A DNA stretch of 9,832 nt from CAYRKT01 sp964425005 (GTDB lineage Bacteria > Synergistota > Synergistia > CAYRKT01). Numbering within the stretch: the stretch's first letter is position 1; the number at the start of each line of letters is the position of its first letter. The DNA is taken from assembly GCA_964425005.1 (NCBI GenBank), contig CAYRKT010000057.1, positions 1 through 9,832 of the forward strand. The letters run 5' to 3'. The notes below the pieces were generated by a model. The model was not told the DNA's origin, did not search any database, and saw only the letters and a list, made by a program, of their open reading frames with translations. A program made the translations under genes and the position numbers. Shown here one piece after another: positions 1 through 5,297 of the stretch.

Positions 1-81
1 CGCCCACCCCCCTCGCGACCTACCCTCCGCGCACACGCCCGCGAAGTCCTTCTCCGGGGCGACTAGCGGTCGAAGGAGGCC

Positions 82-87
82 TATAAT
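82..87 (+). promoter_or_regulatory. -10 box of the QueG-like gene
   Basis: A perfect TATAAT stands in a short AT-rich island within GC-rich sequence, 30 nt before the proposed TTG start. Transcription would begin near 94, giving a leader of about 23 nt that just includes the Shine-Dalgarno. No good -35 box is visible 16-18 nt upstream, and there is no TGn extension. A weak inverted repeat (ATAAT 83-87, ATTAT 95-99) spans the expected start point. Confidence 0.6.
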
Positions 88-103
88 ATATTCGATTATC
101 CTC

Positions 104-108
104 GGAGG
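104..108 (+). promoter_or_regulatory. Shine-Dalgarno that decides a TTG start
   Basis: GGAGG followed by TGA is the full complement of the 16S 3' end. It overlaps the in-frame GTG at 108-110, so that GTG cannot be spaced correctly from it. The in-frame TTG at 117-119 lies 8 nt downstream, which is the ideal distance. Confidence 0.7.
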
Positions 109-116
109 TGAGGGCT

Positions 117-884
117 TTGGAGGAACTAAAGGAGATCGTGAGGAGGTGCGTCGAGGAGACCATCGCCGAGCGAGGTAGGGAGAAGGGGCTCTCGTGGATG
201 TGGCGAAGGCCCCTTTTGGCCTTCGCCGACGCCGAGGACGAGCGCTTCAGGAGCTTGAAGCTCAGCGTGTCCCCCACTCACCTGATGCCCAGGGACCTTC
301 TGGCCTCCGCGAGGACCGTGGTGTGCTTCTTCGTCCCCTTCTCCGAGGAGGTGCCCAGGAGCAACGTCCAAGGCAGGGAGGCCTCCGCCCTGTGGGCTAA
401 GGCCTACCTGGAGACCAACGCCCTGATAGGAGCCATAAACGAGAGGATAAAGGAGAGGCTCCTCGAGCTGGGCTTCGAGTCGGCCACCACACCAGCCACC
501 CACAACTTCGACGAGAGGAGGCTCATGAGCGACTGGTCCCACAGACACATAGCCCACATAGCGGGCCTGGGAAGCTTCGGACTGCACAACCTCCTCATCA
601 CCGAGATGGGATGCTGCGGGAGGCTCGGAAGCCTGGTGACCAGCGCCCCCATCCCCCCCTCCCGCACCCCTCACAAGGAGAGGTGCCTGTTCAAGGCCAG
701 AGGCACCTGCAAGGCATGCGCGAGGAGGTGCGCCTTCGGCGCCTTGCGCGAGGACGGATACGACAGACACAGGTGCTACGAGATATGCCTTGAGAACGCG
801 GCTCTCCACAGCTCCATGGGTTTCGCCGACGTCTGCGGCAAATGCAGCTGCGGCGTCCCCTGCTCCACCAGCTCCCCCCTGTGA
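117..884 (+). CDS. QueG-like [4Fe-4S] double-cluster protein, short form
   Basis: The protein has 255 aa from the TTG at 117; a GTG at 108 would add three residues but lies in the ribosome site. The middle resembles epoxyqueuosine reductase (QueG): an ARTVV strand near 65-70 and HRHIAHIAGLGSFG at 142-155, followed by NLLIT. The C-terminal part is a ferredoxin-like region with C190, then C198-x2-C201-x3-C205, C220, C224 and a last group C240-x2-C243-x-C245-x3-C249. This is enough for two [4Fe-4S] clusters. The first motif has Arg where ferredoxins usually have Pro (CARRC). True QueG reduces epoxyqueuosine in tRNA with cobalamin and is usually above 300 aa. This one is shorter, so it is more likely a relative of unknown substrate, cytosolic, and possibly corrinoid-binding. 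It has its own promoter, and ino1 follows 86 nt later with a separate promoter. I am fairly sure of the family but not of the reaction. Confidence 0.8.
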   Translation: MEELKEIVRRCVEETIAERGREKGLSWMWRRPLLAFADAEDERFRSLKLSVSPTHLMPRDLLASARTVVCFFVPFSEEVPRSNVQGREASALWAKAYLETNALIGAINERIKERLLELGFESATTPATHNFDERRLMSDWSHRHIAHIAGLGSFGLHNLLITEMGCCGRLGSLVTSAPIPPSRTPHKERCLFKARGTCKACARRCAFGALREDGYDRHRCYEICLENAALHSSMGFADVCGKCSCGVPCSTSSPL

Positions 885-903
885 GATCAAACCCCCTCCC
901 CTG

Positions 904-912
904 TGCTATAAT
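904..912 (+). promoter_or_regulatory. Extended -10 promoter (TGC-TATAAT) of ino1
   Basis: The TG at 904-905, one base, then a perfect TATAAT at 907-912 make an extended -10, which can work without a -35 box; none is visible. The expected transcription start near 919 falls inside the palindrome at 914-928, leaving a leader of about 50 nt before the TTG start of ino1. Confidence 0.6.
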
Positions 913-950
913 TTTCCGCGTGGCGGAACATAGACCTTGCTAAAATTATA
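907..950. promoter_or_regulatory. Nested inverted repeats in the ino1 leader (possible operator)
   Basis: Two perfect inverted repeats are nested but not concentric. The outer pair is TATAATTTT (907-915) with AAAATTATA (942-950), 9-bp arms. The inner one is TTCCGC-GTG-GCGGAA (914-928), 6-bp arms around 3 nt, which overlaps the left outer arm by two bases. The left outer arm contains the -10 box and the inner palindrome covers the expected transcription start. A repressor bound here would block RNA polymerase. As RNA, the inner repeat could form a small stem. No T-tract follows it, so it is not a normal terminator of the upstream gene. Operator function is inference. Confidence 0.45.
938..946 (+). 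promoter_or_regulatory. Second possible extended -10 (TGC-TAAAAT) for ino1
   Basis: TG at 938-939, one base, then TAAAAT at 941-946 repeats the TGC-TAtAAT pattern found 34 nt upstream. A start near 953 would give a very short leader beginning just before the G-run ribosome site at 957-962. It may be a second promoter or simply part of the right arm of the inverted repeat. Confidence 0.3.
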
Positions 951-970
951 CAATCTGGGGGGCGATCCGT

Positions 971-2128
971 TTGGTAAGAGTGGCTCTGGTGGGGCAGGGT
1001 CTTGTGGCCAGCACCTTTTGCCTCGGCCTCCACAGGATAAAGGGGGGGAGGGCTGGACTCGAGGGGGTTCCGCTCTCCGACGAGCTCCCGGTGAAGGTGG
1101 AGGAGGTGGAGGTTTGCCTCTCGATCGACGTGGACTCCTCCAAGGTGGGAAGGAGCCTCTCCGAGGTGGTCTCTGGCTACTTCCCGGGGGAGGGCCTCGG
1201 GGGGGACGAGTTCGAGCGAGTGGAGGTGAGAAGGGGCCTTCACCTCGGGAGCACCCACGGGCTCCCGATAGAGGGGGTAGGCCTGGAGGAGATGTACCCT
1301 CTGGAGCGCGCCCTCGATGAGCTCGAGGAAACTTTGCTCGAGGCCGACCCCGACGCGATAGTCCTGGTGAGCACCACCGAGCGCTTCAAGCCCTTCGGGA
1401 GCAGAGAGGAGCTGGAGGACTCCCTGAAGTCGGGCGACTCGTCGCGCTTCAGCGCCGCCCAGCTCTACCTGGTGGCCGCAGCTCGATACGCCAGGCGCCG
1501 CGGGGGAGCGGCGCTCGTGAACGGCATACCCACCTCCATAGCCAACGACCCGGTCCTCCTGGGGTTGGCCGAGGAGAGCGGTTTGGTGGTCTTCGGGGAC
1601 GACGGGGCCACGGGGGCCACTCCCCTGACCGCGGACCTCTTATCCCACATGCTCCAGAGGAACAGGAGGGTGCTGGACGTGGCCCAGTTCAACATCGGCG
1701 GCAACATGGACTTCTTGGCCCTGAGCGACGAGGGGAGGAACAGGAGCAAACAGGAGACCAAGTCCAGCGTGGTCAAGGACATCCTGGGCTACGACGCCCC
1801 CCACTACATAAGGCCCACGGGTTACCTGGAGCCCCTGGGGGACAGGAAGTTCGTGGCCATGCACATGGAGTACGTCTCCTTCGGCGGAGCCATCGACGAG
1901 CTGGTGGTCACAGCCAGGATAAACGACAGCCCCGCCCTGGCCGGCATGCTGGTTGACCTGGTGAGGCTCGCCAAGATGGCCCTGGACAGAGGGCTCAGGG
2001 GGACGGTCTACGAGGTCAACGCCTTCTACAGCAAAAACCCAGGCCCTAAAGGGAGCAAGAACATACCCCGGACCGTGGCGTACGAGAGGCTCAGGCGGTG
2101 GGCAGGCCTCAAGCCAAGGTGGCTCTAG
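971..2128 (+). CDS. ino1: myo-inositol-1-phosphate synthase
   Basis: The protein has 385 aa, the short archaeal/bacterial form of EC 5.5.1.4. It turns glucose 6-phosphate into 1D-myo-inositol 3-phosphate with internally recycled NAD+. The N-terminus has a Rossmann strand and glycine loop, VALVGQGLVAS (4-14). The block FGDDGATGATPLTADLL (208-224), then QFNIGGNMDFLALSD (239-253) and SKQETKSSVVKD (259-270), is diagnostic. K260, K264, K293 and a C-terminal Lys in the PGPKGSKNIP stretch (357-366) match in spacing the catalytic lysines known in the family. The start is TTG, 8 nt after a G-run at 957-962. In other bacteria and archaea the product feeds phosphatidylinositol lipids, mycothiol or the thermoprotectant di-inositol phosphate. 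None of the partner enzymes is in this window, so the end product is unknown. It converges on the HAD gene with 21 nt between the stops. Confidence 0.95.
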   Translation: MVRVALVGQGLVASTFCLGLHRIKGGRAGLEGVPLSDELPVKVEEVEVCLSIDVDSSKVGRSLSEVVSGYFPGEGLGGDEFERVEVRRGLHLGSTHGLPIEGVGLEEMYPLERALDELEETLLEADPDAIVLVSTTERFKPFGSREELEDSLKSGDSSRFSAAQLYLVAAARYARRRGGAALVNGIPTSIANDPVLLGLAEESGLVVFGDDGATGATPLTADLLSHMLQRNRRVLDVAQFNIGGNMDFLALSDEGRNRSKQETKSSVVKDILGYDAPHYIRPTGYLEPLGDRKFVAMHMEYVSFGGAIDELVVTARINDSPALAGMLVDLVRLAKMALDRGLRGTVYEVNAFYSKNPGPKGSKNIPRTVAYERLRRWAGLKPRWL

Positions 2129-2139
2129 GACCGACGAGG

Positions 2140-2169
2140 GGAGGGGCCTTCAAGCGCCAAGGCCCCTCC
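2140..2169. terminator. 11-bp hairpin between converging ino1 and the leftward operon
   Basis: GGAGGGGCCTT (2140-2150) pairs perfectly with AAGGCCCCTCC (2159-2169) around an 8-nt loop. It lies 11 nt after the ino1 stop and includes the last seven codons of the HAD gene on the other strand. It is placed to end transcripts from both sides, but neither strand has a T-run after the stem. It may therefore be a pause, an RNA-end protection structure, or work with Rho rather than as a classic intrinsic terminator. Confidence 0.55.
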
Positions 2170-2851
2170 TGAAGAAGCCCAGCAGCAGGTCCAGGTCCGC
2201 CAGGTCGGGCACCACCAGGTCCGCCCCCGCCTCCAGGAGGTCCTCCGCGGAGGAGGGACCGGTGTAGACCCCCACCACCGCCGCACCCATGGCCTTCCCG
2301 GCGAGCACGTCCCTTCTGGCGTCTCCCACCAGGAAAAGGGGGAGCGAGGACGAGCCGTGGCGAAGCGAGGCCCTCTCCCGGGCGAGGCGGGCCAGGTCCA
2401 TCTTGGTCTCCCCCTCCTCGCCGAACACGCCCCAGCTGAAGAAGCGGCCCAAGCCGGCCACCTCCAACTTGACCCAAGCCGCCTTCTCCACGTTGCCGGT
2501 GAACAGGGCGAGCTCAAGCCCCATCCCCAGAAGGGAGGGCAGTAACCCCCTCACCCCCGGCAGGACCTCGACGCCCTCCGACGAGAGGGCCGAGCGAAGC
2601 CCCTTCGCCACCAGGTCGGATATCTCCCCCAGCCTCCTCGAAGCGTTGCTCCCGTCCAGCCCCTTCCCCTCGAGGGCCCTCCTGAACAGCTCCAGGTCGG
2701 TGAAGCCTGGCTCCACCCTGCCCCTGAAGTCGTCGGGGCCGAACTCCACCCCGAAGAGCTCCGTGAAGACCCGAGCCAGCACCGCCCTGTGTTGAGGAGG
2801 CGCCTTTATGAGGGTGTAGTCCACGTCGAAGAAGGCAACGGCCCTGGCCAT
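2150..2851 (-). CDS. HAD-superfamily phosphatase (HAD-IA, phosphoglycolate-phosphatase-like)
   Basis: The protein has 233 aa and all four HAD motifs. Motif I is FFDVDYTL with nucleophile D9 and acid/base D11; motif II is T118 in ALFTGN; motif III is K150 in TKMDLA; motif IV is GDARRD with D177 and D181. A helical cap of C1 type fills about residues 15-95. Family members hydrolyse small phosphate esters such as phosphoglycolate or sugar phosphates with Mg2+, in the cytosol. The ATG at 2849-2851 is chosen because motif I then starts at residue 7. The frame is open further upstream only as a shadow of the LysO gene. No good SD is visible, and the previous stop is 2 nt away, so translation probably depends on coupling. 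It is the last gene of the operon. Its closeness to ino1 might suggest inositol-phosphate hydrolysis, but it is on the opposite strand, so I give that little weight. Confidence 0.85.
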   Translation of the reverse strand: MARAVAFFDVDYTLIKAPPQHRAVLARVFTELFGVEFGPDDFRGRVEPGFTDLELFRRALEGKGLDGSNASRRLGEISDLVAKGLRSALSSEGVEVLPGVRGLLPSLLGMGLELALFTGNVEKAAWVKLEVAGLGRFFSWGVFGEEGETKMDLARLARERASLRHGSSSLPLFLVGDARRDVLAGKAMGAAVVGVYTGPSSAEDLLEAGADLVVPDLADLDLLLGFFRRGLGA

Positions 2852-2853
2852 GG

Positions 2854-3468
2854 TCAACTGAAGAACCTGTAGAGGAAGGGGACCAGGAGGGGAACCACCA
2901 GGGTGATGACGGCCCCGGAGTAGAAGGAGAACATGGCCACCTCGGGGCCAGCGCTTCTCACCACGAAGGGCAAGGTGGTGTCCATAGCCGTCGCACCCCC
3001 AGCTCCCACCGCCCCCCACTTGCCGAAGATCCTGACCAGGAGGGGCATCAGAGCTATGACCATGAGCTCCCTGGCCATGTTGAGAACCATGCCGTATGTG
3101 GCCTCGGCGGGACCCGCCATCTCCTTGAGCAGCAAGGTGGTGAGGGAGTAGTAGCCGCTCCCGGCGGAGGAGGCGAGGCTCAGGGGCAACGGTACCCCGA
3201 GCAGGAGCGACGACAAGACCCCTCCCGCCATCGACCCCAGGAGGGAGAACAGGGGGAGCAAAATCGCAAGCCCCCTTATGCCCCTTAGGTAGCCCCAGAA
3301 GCGCTCGTCCTTTCCCACCTCGATCCCTATGGCCAGGAACAGGGCGCAGAGTATGGACTTCACGTCGATGAGCCCAAGCCAGCCCACCAGAGGTCCCTCC
3401 AGCCCCAGGCTAAGCCTGCCCGCCAGGACCCCCAGGGCGAAGACGACGATCGGCTTAAGGTCTACCAC
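2854..3468 (-). CDS. lysO: LysO-family exporter, large (C-terminal) part
   Basis: The protein has 204 aa, hydrophobic throughout, with about six membrane segments. It matches the C-terminal two-thirds of the E. coli lysine exporter LysO (YbjE, former DUF340). The shared blocks are GSGYYSL (103-109), NMARELM (130-136) and GATAMDTTLP (158-167). E134 and D163 sit in blocks that carry conserved intramembrane acids in LysO. LysO exports L-lysine and the toxic analogue thialysine across the inner membrane; the substrate here could be lysine or another amino acid. The start is GTG at 3466-3468, about 8 nt after a GGGGGTGAG ribosome site inside the upstream gene, which it overlaps by 14 nt. E. coli LysO is a single chain of about 300 aa. 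Here the two pieces add up to the same length, so the protein is split but complete. Confidence 0.85.
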   Translation of the reverse strand: MVDLKPIVVFALGVLAGRLSLGLEGPLVGWLGLIDVKSILCALFLAIGIEVGKDERFWGYLRGIRGLAILLPLFSLLGSMAGGVLSSLLLGVPLPLSLASSAGSGYYSLTTLLLKEMAGPAEATYGMVLNMARELMVIALMPLLVRIFGKWGAVGAGGATAMDTTLPFVVRSAGPEVAMFSFYSGAVITLVVPLLVPFLYRFFS

Positions 3469-3742
3469 GACCGAAGCTCACCCCCATCGCCAGGGCGCAG
3501 AGGAGGGCGCTGCAGAGGGTGGTGATCGAGGAGGCCGCTATCGCCCTGTAAGAGGTGGAGAGCAAGAGACCCACCAGGTCCTCGAGCCTTCCCATCTCGA
3601 ACCCTATGTAGAAGATCAACGAGAAGACGACTCCGCTTAAGACCACCTGGCTCCTCCTCAGGATGGCGGACGGCAGAAAGGACTTCCTGCCGAGCACCAG
3701 CCCGGCCACGAGAAAGGCCGAGAAGAGAGCTATGTCCTCCAA
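3455..3742 (-). CDS. LysO-family exporter, small (N-terminal) part
   Basis: The protein is 95 aa from the TTG at 3740-3742, with about three membrane segments (roughly 5-20, 32-50 and 65-88). It contains a family-like SLIFYIGFEMG stretch (41-51) with E49 inside the membrane. It corresponds to the N-terminal third of LysO. Because the large part follows with a 14-nt overlap, the two chains are probably made together and assemble into one exporter. Many anaerobes have LysO as two adjacent genes, so this is more likely a normal split than a fresh frameshift. An in-frame GTG at 3749-3751 lies within the perfect SD sequence and is rejected as start. The gene begins 13 nt after the ABC permease stop, whose TGA directly abuts this ribosome site. 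Confidence 0.8.
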   Translation of the reverse strand: MEDIALFSAFLVAGLVLGRKSFLPSAILRRSQVVLSGVVFSLIFYIGFEMGRLEDLVGLLLSTSYRAIAASSITTLCSALLCALAMGVSFGRGRP

Positions 3743-3750
3743 CCCTTTCA

Positions 3751-3757
3751 CCTCCTC
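3751..3757 (-). promoter_or_regulatory. Perfect Shine-Dalgarno deciding the TTG start of the small LysO gene
   Basis: On the - strand GAGGAGG followed by TGA matches the 16S anti-SD fully. It covers the first base of the in-frame GTG and stands 8 nt before the TTG at 3742. It also overlaps the stop codon of the ABC permease, so ribosomes ending there can restart. Confidence 0.7.
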
Positions 3758-4553
3758 AGTCGGCGTTGAGCTTGGGTATGCTGCCCTTGACCCTCGCGGT
3801 CTCGAAGGACCAGCTCAAGGAGAGGGAGGACAGGACCAGGAAGAGCGCGTTCAGGCCCGACGAGACGAGGAGGGATAAGGGCTCGAAGGTCCCACCGGAG
3901 AAGATGGACCTCATGCCCTCGAAGACGTAGGAGAGGGGCAAAAGCCTCGCGGCCAGGGCCAGAGGATGGGGCATCACTTCCAGAGGATAGAAGACCGCCG
4001 CCAGGGGCTGCAGGAGCGCTGGTATGGCCCAGGCCAAGAGCTCCGCCGAGTGGCCAAACCTCAGGACCAGGGCTATGGAGACCATCCCCAGCGAGAGGCC
4101 GAAGACGAATAGGTTCAGCACGAGGAACAGCAGGGGCAAGCCCATCGACAGCAGGTCCAGCTCGAAGGCGAAGGAGGCCACCGCCACCAGGAAGGCGGAA
4201 GAGCAGATGGCCCTCAGGGAGCCGAAGAGGAAGGTGGAGGCCACGTACTCGCCGAGCGAGACGGGGGCCGCGAAGATGTTGACCAGGTTCTTGGCCCACA
4301 CGTCCTCCAGGAAGGAGACGGCGACCCCTTGCTGAACCCGATAGAGCAGGTCCCACAGGATGAGGGCGCCCAGCAGGGCCAGGAAGACCTTCTCGCCGGA
4401 GCTACCCACGAGGCCCTGCAGGTACCTGGTCACGAAGCCCCATACCAAAAGCTCCATGGTGGGCCAGAAGAAGACGTCGAGGAGCCTCACCGGGCTCCTG
4501 CGGTAGACGAAGAAGAAGCGCAACATCAAACCCTCCAGGACGCAAGGCCTCAT
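3756..4553 (-). CDS. ABC-2 type transporter permease
   Basis: The protein has 265 aa and six likely membrane segments (about 25-45, 56-75, 112-130, 138-162, 172-191, 228-250). The C-terminal part has the ABC-2 signature: an FYPLEVMP turn (188-195) followed by LLPLSYVFEGMR (204-215). ABC-2 permeases pair with one ATPase and generally export drugs, lipids, polysaccharides or peptides. The ATPase is the gene just upstream, and the two overlap as TGATG. The ATG at 4551-4553 is preferred to the adjacent TTG at 4554-4556 for that reason. The soluble N-terminus is very short and there is no extra domain. The substrate cannot be read from sequence. The family call is secure. Confidence 0.88.
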   Translation of the reverse strand: MRPCVLEGLMLRFFFVYRRSPVRLLDVFFWPTMELLVWGFVTRYLQGLVGSSGEKVFLALLGALILWDLLYRVQQGVAVSFLEDVWAKNLVNIFAAPVSLGEYVASTFLFGSLRAICSSAFLVAVASFAFELDLLSMGLPLLFLVLNLFVFGLSLGMVSIALVLRFGHSAELLAWAIPALLQPLAAVFYPLEVMPHPLALAARLLPLSYVFEGMRSIFSGGTFEPLSLLVSSGLNALFLVLSSLSLSWSFETARVKGSIPKLNAD

Positions 4554-5290
4554 CAAGCCGCCTCACCGCCGCCGAAGCTCTTGACGAAGAGCTCCTCCAG
4601 GTTGCCCACCGAGAAACGCCTCCCGATCTCCCCTATGGGCCCGTCGTAGATCAAAGATCCCCTGCGCATGAGGAGCACCCTGTCGCAGGTGGCCTCCACG
4701 TGCCTCATGTTGTGCGAAGTTATGAGCATCGTCATCCCCCTCTGGGAGGCGAGGCGCCTAAGGAGGCGCTGCACCTCCAGCGAGGCCACCGGGTCCAAGC
4801 TGGCCGTGGGTTCGTCCATCAGCAGGAGCTCAGGCCAGTTCACGAGTCCCTTGCACAGGTTGACCCTGGTCATCTCGCCGCTCGAGAGCTCCCCCGTCTT
4901 CCTGTCGGCCAGGTGCGAGGCTCCGGCGACCTCCAGGAGCTCCTCCACCCTCTCCCTGGCCCTCTTCACCCCGTAGATCTTGGCGAAGACCAGCAGGTTC
5001 TCCCTCACCGTCAGGTTGAAGGGCATCTGGGTGTAGCTGGAGAAGAAGTTGATCCGAGAGAGCAGTTCACCCCTGTGCCTAAATAGATCCCTCCCGTCGA
5101 ACTGGACCGAACCCTCCGAGGGCTCCACTATCCCCAGTATCATGTAGAGGAGGGTGGTCTTTCCGGCCCCGTTGGGTCCCAGAAGCCCAACCACCTCCCC
5201 CCTCTCGAGGGAGAAGGAGACCCGATCGACCACCCTTTTGCCGTCGAAATCCTTGGACAAACCCTTTACCTCGAGCAAGAGATCTCCCAC
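4553..5290 (-). CDS. ABC transporter ATP-binding protein (ABC-2 partner)
   Basis: The protein is 245 aa with a complete nucleotide-binding domain: Walker A GPNGAGKT (38-45), Q-loop Q88, signature LSSGEMTR (135-142), Walker B LLLMDEP (155-161), D-loop SLD (164-166) and H-loop H193. The signature has SSGE instead of the usual SGGQ. The order and the DRKTGELSSGE lead-in resemble the CcmA/NodI/multidrug class of exporters, and the adjacent ABC-2 permease agrees. It powers export at the inner face of the membrane. The start is uncertain. GTG at 5288-5290 has no well-placed ribosome site. TTG at 5276-5278, shortly after GGGAG, would give a protein beginning MLEVKGLSKDF, which is typical of the family. 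The gene follows dctM by 7 nt. An out-of-frame ATG at 5296-5298 overlaps the dctM stop and encodes only a short peptide. Confidence 0.92.
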   Translation of the reverse strand: MGDLLLEVKGLSKDFDGKRVVDRVSFSLERGEVVGLLGPNGAGKTTLLYMILGIVEPSEGSVQFDGRDLFRHRGELLSRINFFSSYTQMPFNLTVRENLLVFAKIYGVKRARERVEELLEVAGASHLADRKTGELSSGEMTRVNLCKGLVNWPELLLMDEPTASLDPVASLEVQRLLRRLASQRGMTMLITSHNMRHVEATCDRVLLMRRGSLIYDGPIGEIGRRFSVGNLEELFVKSFGGGEAA

Positions 5291-5297
5291 GGCTTCA

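Noticed and set aside
1..81. Possible gene ends or starts at the left edge
   Set aside because: The + frame ending with TAG at 64-66 and a - strand frame both look open, but each is under 30 codons with no recognisable sequence. I see nothing that can be called here.
126..890. - strand open frame of 254 codons opposite the QueG-like gene
   Set aside because: It is Gly/Ala-rich with no domain, and the + strand carries clear Cys motifs, promoter and ribosome site.
914..928. Reading the palindrome as terminator of the QueG-like gene
   Set aside because: The stem has only 6 bp, no T-run follows, and it overlaps the ino1 promoter, so an operator or leader stem is more likely.
1090..1115. GGTGGAGGAGGTGGAG-type repeat
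   Set aside because: This is local low complexity from Glu and Val codons (VKVEEVEV) inside ino1 and not an independent repeat element.
2852..3019. N-terminal extension of the HAD protein by 56 residues
   Set aside because: It overlaps the LysO coding sequence out of frame, and HAD motif I would be moved far from the N-terminus. The ATG at 2851 gives the normal length.
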